Shown: piece after piece, positions 9,234-20,400 of the stretch
Layout: the number at the start of each line of letters is the position of its first letter
Position numbering within the stretch: the first letter of the stretch is position 1
Source of the DNA: Hirudo medicinalis
Lineage: Eukaryota; Annelida; Clitellata; Hirudinida; Hirudinidae
Assembly (NCBI GenBank): GCA_011800805.1
Contig: MPNW01000067.1
Location: 11,456 to 56,544 of the forward strand
DNA: 45,089 nucleotides
Reading direction: 5' to 3'
Program-made: the position numbers and the translations under genes
The notes under the pieces: generated by a model
Told to the model about the DNA's origin: nothing
Database searches by the model: none
The model's input: the letters and a program-made list of their open reading frames with translations, nothing else

Positions 9234-12200
9234 ATGGATCACCCTTGGGAGAGTATAGATCTCCCACTTGGTTGGGAAATGAAGTATGACCCTGGTCAAA
9301 AAAGATGGTGAGCATCAGAGTATTAGGCCTCAAAATTTCGTATATTCTTAGTTGCATTGCAGTTTTTTTCTTGATCACATCAACAAAACGACAACGTGGG
9401 AGGATCCAAGAATTAAGATATGGAATGAACGACATAACACTGTAAGAATTTCACTGATTAATTTACTTAAGATTCTAGAAAATAATGCATCTGATTCAGT
9501 TCATTTTATTGTCATGATTGGATTTTATAGTTTATAGGCAAGTGATATCAAATTGCATCAAATTTTGTATAAGGATTAATTCAAATTACCCCTATGGTGC
9601 TTTCTGATTTTGGTCTTTAAAACAATCCATTAACTTATTTTTGTTTTAAAATATTGGCAAATTGAGCATAGGTAATGTTTGGTACTTTCAGCTCAACAAC
9701 AAGCCTATTACAACCTGCCATGAGAACCCACAACAAGAAAACCTGTTATCGAGGTTTCCAACAGCACGTAAAGAAACAATCTCTTTAGTCATGAAGAGTT
9801 CACATGGAGATGTCGACGAGGCTTGTGAAATGCTGAAGGACATGGGTTATCGAGAGAAAAAAGCAGCTCTTGCTTCAGACAATTTGTTTAAGGTTTGAAG
9901 TTGTTGATTTGAAAGGGCTAGTTACTTGTGAAAATAATCCATCAATTGTCAAAATAATTAGTTTTGTTGTGGCATGCAGCTATGACCTTTTGAGCCCTGC
10001 AATGGCTCCTTGAATTTCATCAAGCAAAAGGATTTCACATTCATTGCATACTTTTAGAATCAGCCTAGTTAAAACAATCATATTTTTTGAGAATATTTTA
10101 CAATTTAAATTAGAATTACGATTTTGAACAATTAATTCATATTAAAGTGATTAATATATTTTGATTTATTTGACAACAAATGTGTTATACCATTTCGTTT
10201 AATTTTGAAGCTACTTATTTGCAATTCCAATTAAAGACGCTGTCATTGCTTTCGCGACCGGACACCCTCTCTCCCAAGAGCAGCTCCTCGGCCCCTGCCA
10301 ATCCCCCAAGACCGAGTTCTGCCCGTTCAAACTCTCCAATTTCTTCGGCCAGGAAAACAAAGACGTGCTACTCTGAAACTAACTCAACAATTTCTAATTC
10401 CTCAGAAGAAGACAAGAAGAAAAGTTAGCAATTTTAAATTGTTTGCTGCTCCAAATTATGTTGTTGCTACAATGAAATATTTGAGGCTAAGTTAATATGA
10501 TTTGATAAAGTAATTTATAACAAATTCTTATTTTATTTCTGAAATGTTTGAAGTATCAGAAGAATTACATTTCAATGTAATTAATTTAAAGATGACAAAA
10601 GGAGTAAACCTCACAAACATGGCCAAACCAAGAAAAAATCAGGTTTTGATCATTTTAGCTCCAACTTTGTTGCCATCTAATCCTTGATTCAGCATTCTAT
10701 TTGCTTGTATTTTTATTGATTTCAATTCATATTTTGCATTTATAAGTTATGTTTTTAAAATTTAGTTGGCATAATTATGTTTACAATAAATGTTTGTATC
10801 ACAGAGAAGGACAAGAAAGATGACCAGCATGTCAATCTGAAGTTGGAGTTAACACCCAGTGGTCCCAGGTGGCTTTTGAACTAAATTTCTTAGGTTCTTA
10901 GGAACCTTGTAATTTCATTGAATTAGTTACAACTATTCCTTGAAAGTTACTTCTCAGTAGATTAACTACTCCTTGGTTAATTACATCTTAAGTAGATAAT
11001 CAGCTGATTACACTTCTTAATTGATTACTTGACTAGCGACTCATCGATTAATTTGATTGATTACTTCTTAGGAGTAGTTAGTGTCATTGTTTAATACAAC
11101 AAATTGTTTGTATTCACGGTTCGTATTGCATTATTCTTTGCTGTTACAGTTCACAACTGAAACATGGTGAGTTTCTTATGTTGATTAGTTTTTGCTCCTA
11201 GAAGTGCTAATTACTCTGTCTTGTTGTTGTTGGCTAGCATTGCTTACTATTTCAAAATAAATTATTTTGTGGTGTAAATTGAGTCTTAATTTGTTAATTA
11301 ATTGATGGGACAGCACTGTCTGATGAGCAAAACAACCTTTTCAAGTTGGAGGGGAATGTTGAGTATGTCATCCTTTTGTTAACATTTTGTGAAATACACT
11401 TGTTAATTCACATAGACGACAGTAATAACCAGAGATCGTTGTTATCATCTGTTATGTTTTTATGATTTTGAGGGTTTTCTTTCTCCATTTATAAATTTAT
11501 TGTTGATAAAATTGTAAAAAAATAAAAAGTGAAAAAATAAGTGAGCAGCAATGCTGATTAAAAAGCCTTTGCAGCTGTTTAAGAATTTAATAATCTCAAT
11601 AATAAACTCTGATGGTCAAATGATCCACTTCTTATTGTGTGTTTAATTAGTGGACTTTAATTGCAGACTAAAATGACATTAATTGTATTTATTTATGAGT
11701 TTCAGCAGTGGCAATTGCAACTGCTTTTGCAATGACCCATAACTTTTGATCTCTGAACTTTCAGGTCAAACTCAAACCTCGAGGAGCAATGTGTCCAAAG
11801 CTTCGTCACCCTCAGCCTAGGGCCAAACAAAAGTCTCGTCAAGGGTCCCGACCCAAGCTTGCGAAGGTTTCAAAAAAGCTTAATTTGCAGTGATACTTAT
11901 TAAAAGTTATCCTTTAAAATGTATCCATATAGCCTCAAAAATTAAGTAATTATCTTAATTTCTGGATTCAAATGTGTACTACATCTGATCTTATCTTTAT
12001 GAAGATTCACTCACATTTGCTTTTGATCCCAGTTTAAGACTTGCTGCACCAAAGGCCTTTCGTAACATTTGTTGTTGGTGAAAGTATTTAAGTGCAAGAT
12101 TGTTTGTATCTTTGAGTTAAGGTATTAAATTTCTCCTTGTGATATATTTTGAGCTAATTAACTTCTTTTTCTACCAGCACTATCATAATAAATAAATAAA

Positions 12201-12463
12201 TAAGTTTGGTGCCCTGACAAAATGCACCTAGTCTGATTTAAGGATATATCTATATCAAAGTCTCATAATAATCATTGCAGCTTACAACCAAAAGTAATTA
12301 CCAAACCTGATTATTAAATATTATTGTCAGTGGCAGGTCACCTACCCCTAAGGGAAAGGATTCTTCCCTGCGTTGTGGCCCATCCCCAACAAACGTATGT
12401 GGCCCCCAAAAAGACCTGCTCAAGGGTCCTCAAGTTTGTCTCCTTGGAGCAGATACCACTTGA
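9234..12463 (+). CDS. WW domain plus CUE-like domain protein with Gly-Pro-rich tail, ten exons
   Basis: Exons: 9234-9307, 9363-9441, 9692-9892, 10237-10423, 10592-10642, 10805-10868, 11150-11166, 11314-11362, 11765-11866 and 12337-12463. All nine junctions are GT..AG and keep one frame, giving 316 residues. Residues 10-40 are a WW domain (LPLGWEMKYD..., W14, F26/F27, TTTWEDP with W37 and P40), which binds proline motifs. Residues 68-104 look like a CUE ubiquitin-binding domain (LLSRFPTARK with the FP pair, then HGDVDEACEML). A long Ser/Lys-rich linker follows, then a tail with repeated Gly-Pro units (LGPNKSLVKGPDPSLR, CGPSP, CGPQKDLLKGPQ). Exon 7 is a 17-nt microexon, without which the frame breaks. 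The WW looks nearest to BAG3/NEDD4 types, but no BAG or HECT domain is present. An adaptor in ubiquitin-linked sorting is a plausible inference. I know of no named orthologue. Confidence 0.85.
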
Positions 12464-13633
12464 TTTGCTGGCTCCTGATGACACTTCACATTGATGCAAT
12501 TTTTATTGTTTGTATTCAGAAATGATGTTTGTGCCAAATGCAAGCATCCAAGTTTGGAGAGCTTTTTCCAGTCATGGTTGTTGTTGACTTTGTAGATGTG
12601 TTTGAACTTTTCTTATCTGGATCTTCCCAGAAATCTCTGCTTCTATTTTCATTTCATCTCATCTATTCTCAGATAAGCTGGGTTTCTCAATGATATCAGT
12701 TTTAACCTCACTCTTGTCACAGATAGCTTTCAAGCTTTTTCCTACTTTAATAATGTTGTTTCATAATCTAGTTTATTGTTTAATTTATAGTATATCACAT
12801 TACATATTATGTAAGATGTATATATTTTCAACTTAACTCCTGAAAGTTTTTGAAGTTTGCAGTCATTTATGATGCTATTTTTATCATTTGTTTGTCTTTA
12901 TTGTCAAAAATATCTGCAAAACATTGATGTCCTAAAATTCTGTTTGGCACTGCCTATTACTTTGTTTTATAACTTGAAAATGGTTTGAAAGGAGTGGTTT
13001 GTAATTGTTTGATTAATTTGATCAGTAATTTAGTTTATTAGTTATTATTTATGTTAAATAATATTAATTAACTAAGTTTAGCAGTTGATGAACATGAATT
13101 TTAGGTGCTGGGGGCTTCGGAAGTACATGCAAAGGTTGCTTAAAGTTGGTGCATGGGATTGCCCCCTGTTTTGAGTGACTGAGGTTCAGTCCTTACTTCG
13201 TTGATTGGAACGCTTGCTTTAGTTGAGCTTTGCGCGCTGCTCTGATTAGGTGCATAACTTCCATGTCATATTTGGGAAGGTCGTAAAAATATACTTAGTT
13301 TCTGTCTATTTGCATCCATTCGATAATGTTCATAAAAAATTGTTTAGTCTTTTGAGTGAAGCCACAAAACTTTCTAATTTAAACGTCTCAAATCACAAGT
13401 TTTCGAAGAGCAAATCTTGTTTTTAAAATGTCCCATGTTTTTCCATTATTCAATATTGTTAATAATATTTAGGTAAATTAAATCAAAAAATAAATTTATT
13501 ATCAGCAACTGTTACTTTTTTAATCGTTATTTACAAATTAAATTGGCAATTATATTCTATGACTAGTCTACTTTTCAACGCAAACAGAGTCAACGTTTGT
13601 TTTGAAGTGGTGCTCCCCTGAATTTTGTTCGGC
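12464..13633. other. Intergenic region
   Basis: About 1.2 kb between the WW/CUE gene and TRUB2, both on the plus strand. It would hold the 3' UTR of the first and the promoter of the second. I see no open reading frame or repeat of note. Confidence 0.6.
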
Positions 13634-16600
13634 ATGGCGACTGCTTCATCGCTTTTTAATGCTTTAAATGGCATTTTTTGTGTTTATAAGCCTCCTGGAA
13701 AGTCAATTTCATTAGTCGTTCGTGCTCTTCAGATGAATCTTGCTAGAGGTTTGCGCTTTTACGGTTTTTTAAGCCAGTGTTGTCATTTGCTTGTATTAAT
13801 TGTTATCGTAAAGTTATTTATTAATTCTTAAATTAATTAAAAGTTATTATTTATGTTATGTTAAAGAAATGAATAAGCTCCCTTGTCGTCCTATGAGAAC
13901 AAAGCTTGAAGTGCAAGAGGGTCTCATACCGACGGTGTCTGCAGTTCCTGATCTTGCTGACCATCCTTTAGGTCTGTTTAAGATAAAAGACCCTGCTATC
14001 ATATGCAATGATTAATTTTTTTTACTTTAAAATGAATTTTTGATGAGTTGCGTTAATTGGCAAAGAACATGTTTTATATCAGTTTTGCATTACTTGTTTA
14101 CTTAATTTGACGTTTATTAATGTACATCGACAGCTAATTAAATTGCGATTATATGCATTTGTTTTGTAGTTGTTGGACTGCGCTACATGAAGGATGATTT
14201 CAGAATTTCAACTTTTGATGCTCTTGATTATTTTTCATCTGGTGTCTCAGGTGAGATCAAAACTTGTTACCATTGCATTGTCTCAGTATATTATCTTAAA
14301 TTTAAGTTGCTCTTCCATAGAAGCTTCAAGCATTTTAATAATGTTGTTTAATATGATTGTTGCACTCAAATTAGAAGATTTGTTTCAGTTTTTGGGATTG
14401 GAAATGGAGCAAAGCTGATTTGGCCCCTTCGATCAGCAAAACTTCTAAAGGTAAGTCTCAAATTTAGTGGATAGAGAAGACAAATAATGTATAAAAATAA
14501 CATTAATTATTATTTAAAAGAGTTTTAGAAACCACTGCATTATTATGAAAGCAAGGATTAGTTTTAACAGCAGCATAATTTTTTAAATTGTAAAACTTTG
14601 AGTGTTTCAATCATTGCGTATTTAAATAAATATAAAAAAAGATGTTGTAATAATATTATTTAGCAGACTGAAATTTTAAAGATTTCCCTTCAATATACTA
14701 TGTGAAATGATGAGAGGAATAAAATATGATTTGATTATGTAACTATGTTAGATATAAATATTTAGTAAGACAAGATGCAACATCTATCTATAATATAAAA
14801 TATTATGTATGTCTGCCTGTCCCAAGAACTCTCAAATGGTGAACAGTAGCAACTTGAAATTTGCACATTCTCTGTGCCATTCATAGATCAACCGTGGTAT
14901 TTTAAAGTTTTTCACCTTTTCCTAAATTACCTTCCAGCTTTAAACTCGAGAGCTATTGAAAGTGAGGAGCGTTGCTTTCCCGCATTTTAATGTTTGAGGC
15001 CTCGCCTCTCATGATGGCAGGCACTTCAGATGATGAATTTGAAGGACGTGCCAGGATGAATAAAATTATTTATAATGGATAAAAACTGAGTTTGACTATG
15101 TGACTGGCAAAGCCAGTTAAGAAAAGCTAGATTAATAATATTTTGTTATGAAAAAGCATTACATATATTTCTAAGTATTTATTTCACATAAGCAACAGCT
15201 TAAGTAAATGCCACTGAATATAACAAATAGCAAAGCAGAAGGCACTGAGGGGTTAGTTAACAAGGAAGCTGTAGATTGAATCATTTATTTGATGCAATTT
15301 TCTTTCTAATTTTAACATGGAAGATTAGTGAGACAATATATGCAATATTTTAGAATGAACTATTATTTGCTACTCTAATATTAACTCTTTCAGGTTTATC
15401 ATGTTGATGGTGAACTTGGCAAGGTGACTTGGGATCATAAAACCACTGGAAAGATAGCCGAGCAGACGACATATCGTGAGTCCTTCATTGTATTGGACTA
15501 TTAGAGTAATATTATTGATTAACTATTCACATATTTCTTTGCAATTTAATTTGTCTTCATTACATTTTGAGTTTAAATGTAGTTATTTTGAAAAATGAAT
15601 ATTTTGTAAACGGTAACATTTTTCAACTATTCGCAGGTTGAACTTCGTTTAAACTTGAATGCATTCATTCACAATTAATTTAAATTTATCAGATAATGTA
15701 AAAGCTAGCACAATCGACAGAATTGTTTCGGGCATGCAGGCTAATCACCAAAGAAATATGTTCATGTGAGATTCAAAAAAAATCTGAAATCAGTTATTTT
15801 AATTTTCAATTTATTTTTAAATTGGTGTTATAAAATATAAAACGATTTCAACATATTACTCAACTTATTCAAATTTTTCATTTGTCAATTTCAAGGCAGA
15901 TTCTGCTCTTAGTTAAGTATTGTACTAATATTCATGATTCAACAACGTCTAATCAACTTTCTTACTCGACAATTTTTTTATGACATGCAGAGCTTCTGGT
16001 CTTGACCTTCAAAGTGATGAGGCTTATCAAATGGCCTGTGCAGGTCCTATGAGACCTGGTCGTGAAGACCACCAATTGGTCATCTATGGCATGAAGATGA
16101 TTTACTTCAAGCCTCCCCATTTCACCATTGGTAGCTTATTGTGCTGCATTTAATGTTATGAATTAAGAACAGTTTTGTTGTGTTATTAATAATTAATTTT
16201 GCCATTAATAATTCTTAATCACAACTTTCAGTCTTAAAGTAATATTTGTATTCATAGATAAAGCATGATTCATTACATTTTGAATAATTGTTCCCTTTTA
16301 ATATTGGTTGTTGTCATTTTTGATGGAACAAGTAACTTAAAAACTTGATTGCTTTTCAGAAATTCACTCAATCAATGAGACTGGCAGTTATTTTGCAAAG
16401 TTAATCCATAACATTGGCCTCGAAGCTCGTTCAAGTGCCTTCTGCACGAAGATCAGGAGGATCAGAGTTGGTCGGTTTGATCTCCAAAGTGCTATGCTTC
16501 TGAAACATGCATCAGATCCAAAACTTTTGGCCGAAAACATTGCCTTGTGCTCACCTCTGATTGAGACTGAAAATAGGATTCATTTCCCGATTCTGAGGGT

Positions 16601-16646
16601 GAATGATTCTAAGCTTCTGCCACCATCCTCTGACAATTTAGAATGA
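13634..16646 (+). CDS. TRUB2: TRUB2-like mitochondrial mRNA pseudouridine synthase, eight exons
   Basis: Exons: 13634-13748, 13867-13971, 14170-14250, 14389-14450, 15394-15475, 15693-15765, 15991-16130 and 16360-16646. All junctions are in phase, giving 314 residues, close to the vertebrate TRUB2 length (about 330). TruB-family enzymes convert uridine to pseudouridine, and TRUB2 acts on mitochondrial mRNAs. The N-terminus has the family start (NGIFCVYKPPGKS). The catalytic loop is FDALDYFSSGV, in which Asp93 aligns with the essential Asp of the x-L-D-x-x-A/S-S-G motif. KLLKVYHVDGELGK and DHKTTGKI match the region after it. The C-terminal block (NETGSYFAKLIHNIGLEARS, then AFCTKIRRIR) also fits. 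The first ATG of the frame (MATASS) was taken as the start. A mitochondrial targeting peptide is not obvious. Intron 4 contains a Helitron-like piece. Confidence 0.92.
14760..15000 (+). mobile_element. Helitron-like 5' fragment in TRUB2 intron 4
   Basis: tctataatataaaatattat is followed by gtatgtctgcctgtccc, then text typical of non-autonomous Helitron left ends (aacttgaaatttgcac, then a region rich in ttcacctttt). No 3' hairpin or CTRR end was found downstream, so this is a truncated copy or a resemblance. It lies wholly inside the intron and does not touch a splice site. Confidence 0.45.
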
Positions 16647-17450
16647 ACTTAAAAGAGCCAAGTGTAAAATTTGTTGTTTATTCATATTATTTAACTGCTA
16701 AAATTTCGCTTTGATACGAAAAAAATTTCCAATAGCAAAGTGACAATAACTTTGCCAATTTTTGAAATAAGCTGATCTTAATTAAAGATCAATTTACTTT
16801 TTGTTAGAATAACATTCGTTTGTAATGACTTACATTCATGATAGGAATAAGGCAGATGATAAGGTACTATGCTTTACTGTTGTAATATTTTGTGTACACA
16901 TGAATAATTTGTCCCCCTATCTCGACCAATTTTAAAATCCTAACCGCTGGGAATAAGGCCGATGTCCTTCATTGTAAATTTGAGGACATTTTCGTAAAAA
17001 TATTTGCATTGCTTAAAATATTATAAAAAAAAGACGAGACGTAATCAATTTTTGAGATGTAAATTCGTGATTTGCAACTGATATTTGATTGATTGTGTTA
17101 ATCGTTAATAACGATGGTTCTGTAAAATTAGAATTAAGTCACTTTGGTTTTATGAATTAACTCGCTTTAATATAGCGGCTTCAAAGGTAAAGCAACCGTT
17201 TGCAAAATGAGATAATTTCTTGTAAAAATAAAAGCCACCTTGCAACTGCGTCACGTCCTGTTTCCATAATTATATCACGATTCACTTTTCTGATTAATTG
17301 TGGGTTTTCGCGGCTTTTGTTGTTGAGGCTGGATAATTTTGCAAAGACGTGCATTTTCGACTTAAAAGGAGATTGCAAGATTTAAAAAATAGAGCAAGCT
17401 TAGAACACCTTCTCTGAGCCGGTGTTAGCTTGCATGCCTTCTATCCAAAC
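16647..17450. other. Intergenic region between TRUB2 and SCAI
   Basis: About 800 bp between two genes on the same strand. No exon with splice support was found. A non-coding or untranslated first exon of SCAI may end just before 17430, because cttctctgagccggtgttag reads as a possible acceptor. Confidence 0.5.
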
Positions 17451-20400
17451 ATGTATTCCCCAACAACATGGGCCAAACAGAGGCGAAATGAATTCAGAGC
17501 AGGTCAGCTCTCCCAGCAGCAATCCATCTGTCTTTCCAATGCTACAGGAATAGACATGGATGACGCAGAGAAAAAAATTGTTAACGAATTCTGCCACTAC
17601 CTTGAAAAGTCAAAGCAACTTTTCAATGGGTTAAGGTAGGGGTGGACGATTTCAGAAATATAAATTTCTTTTATTGCTTTCAAGCCAATTGGTTTAAGTA
17701 AATTAATGAATTAATATTGAATTAATTACTTGAATTATCTAAAATCATTTTCTCAAATCTAATTTTTAATTTACTTTGGATGCCTCAAAGGCTTATTTGC
17801 TTTGAAAGGCATCATTTGTACTTGATATAGGCTCAAATAAAAAAACTTTTATAACCCTTGCAAAAACTGAAATAAAAGTAATGGAAAGTTTTGCACGGTA
17901 AAGTTGCCAACAAGACTGCAGGCTTTAAGATGGTGAATTTTGAGTATCAAATAGTTACGGTTACAACCCATCAGTAAAGATTGGAAATATGTTCAACTAG
18001 AATATTTTAGTTATACATCCATCCTTGGAGCAGTTTATGTTAATTTTTTGATTCATTATTTGCAACCATAATTCATTCAATAATTAACACCTTTAATCAT
18101 TTTTTTAAATGATTTAAGTATATAGATTATTCATACAAATTATGTTTTGCAATTATAACTTAGTTTTAACTCGTTGGAAGGGATCTACCTCAATATGGAC
18201 ACAAACAGTGGCAGTCTTATTTTGGGAGGACTTTTGATGTTTATACTAAACTTTGGAAGTTTCAGCAGCAGAACAGGTGGGTTGAGTTAAGTGATTATTA
18301 ATTAGCTTATAAATTATTATGTCATGTTTAATACCAACAAGATTTAATCATTAATGGATCAGCAGTATGCTTAATTATTGGACATTGCTGTTATCAAGAA
18401 TAATAAATTAATCCTGACACGTCAGTTATTTAAGACTAATTAATACCTTTGAATATTTCATGTAGACAAGTGCTCGACACCAAGTACGGACTGAAAAGAT
18501 GGCAAATTGGAGAAGTCGCGTCTAAGATTGGCCAATTGTATTATCACTACTAGTGGGTATCATGTATCCCATACAGTGACTATTATTAGTATGATGATGA
18601 TCACTGAGGTTTTTATGTATTTTATCATTTGAGTGAAAAGTAATAAAATACCAATAGGTAATAATAATAATAATAATATTAATATTAATAATAGCAGTTG
18701 TTCAGTGAGCAATAAGGATGTTTTGTTTGAGCTCCCAAGTTTAAGCAGTTAAAATTTGCTTTAAAGTCAATTTTTTTTTAAATTGTCTTTATTGTTGCTC
18801 GTGTCCCCTACTGTTAGTCGTCTTTTGGGCTTCGAAGAACTTGAAGGATTCTGCTCCTGGTCTTGATGGAATGAAAAAATGTGACATTGAACAAAATAGC
18901 TCCAGAAGACATGGCCACCCATATGACATTCTGGCTGTTCAGTGTTCATTCCTCCAGATGTGCTCGAAAAAGGAATTGTTGCATGTATTCCAAAAACAAA
19001 AACAAGGAACGCTCAATCCCGGCGATTTCAGGCTGATCACAGTTGGACCAATCATTGGCAGATTATTCCACCTCATGCTGAGCAGAAGAATGCTCATACT
19101 CTGGCCTCTCTCAAATCGTCAGAAGGCTTTCAGGCTCCGCGATGGCCTAGCGGACAATATATGGCTAGCCCTCTTCCCACTTCCATACTTAAAAAATATT
19201 CCCCTATCCCATCCCCCATCCTTTCCAAACTCGCCAACCTCTCTTCCAGCACTGGTGTCTTCCCCTCCACCTTCAAGAGCACTCAAGTCCTCCCCATATT
19301 AAAAAAAACCAAGCCTCGACCCCAGCTCCCCTGCTAATTATAGACCTATCTCCAGCCTTTTCCAGGATTCGTCCTCATATTACTAACTCCCCTAATTTCT
19401 CTCCCTTGCAATCTGCCTTTAGACTTGGTTTCTCCACAGAAACTGCCCTCTCTCACATCTTTAACAATCTTTCCAACATATGTGGAAATCGTAACTGCGC
19501 CATCATGGTCGGGCTCGACCTATCGGCGGCCTTTGACACTATTAACCACTGAATACTGTTGGATAGACTCCACTCTGATTTTGGCATTGACAGTCTTGGC
19601 TTCGCTACTACCTTTCCAACAGATCTCAATAAGTTAAGCTTGGCGATCACACTTTCCCCTCCGCTGCTCTCCTTGCCAGGGTTCCTCAGGGCACGCCATC
19701 TCTATGATAAAATCATGCAACCACCTCATCTGGGCTATCAGACATATCTGTCCATTCCTCTCTGTCGACACCACTTCTGCTCTTGCACGCAGTCTGGTCC
19801 TCTCTCTTCTTGACTAGTGCAACTCCCTCCTATACGGTACCTCTGCCTCACTTATCCACTCCCTTCAGCACACCCAAAATAATCTAGCCAAGCTCGTTCA
19901 TCTCAATCCCAGCCGTAACGGCTCTGAATGCCTGAGGCAACTACACTGGTTACCTATACACCATCTCATCATCTTCAAAATCTCCTTAATCACCTGTCGT
20001 ACTCTAGCCACATCCAACCCTCCCTATCTCAACCATCTCATTCACCACCGCCATATTCCCAACCACCTTCGTTCATCCTCCGCAATTCATCTTTACCAAC
20101 CAGTCCTTAGATCATCCATCGTCAATCGAGGTTTCACCCATGCCTCGCCTGCCGTCTGGAATGACCTTCCCCCATCATTCGGTCTCAACCCACACTTGAA
20201 CTCTTCAAGCGTCATTTGAAGACCCACCTGTTCAAGATAGTGTTAAATGAAGAACCGAGGCGCCTCCGATGCATACAGCGCCATAAAAATGAACTGTTAT
20301 TATTATTTATTATTAAAGCAATCAAAAATAGAGGGAGCACAAGCAAAGGCTGAACCACACCTTTAATGACATGAGCAAAGCATTTGATTCGGTGTCCCAT

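Noticed and set aside
18841..19337. Overlapping plus-strand frames of 153 and 131 codons as host genes
   Set aside because: They are frame-shifted pieces of two nested LINE reverse transcriptases.
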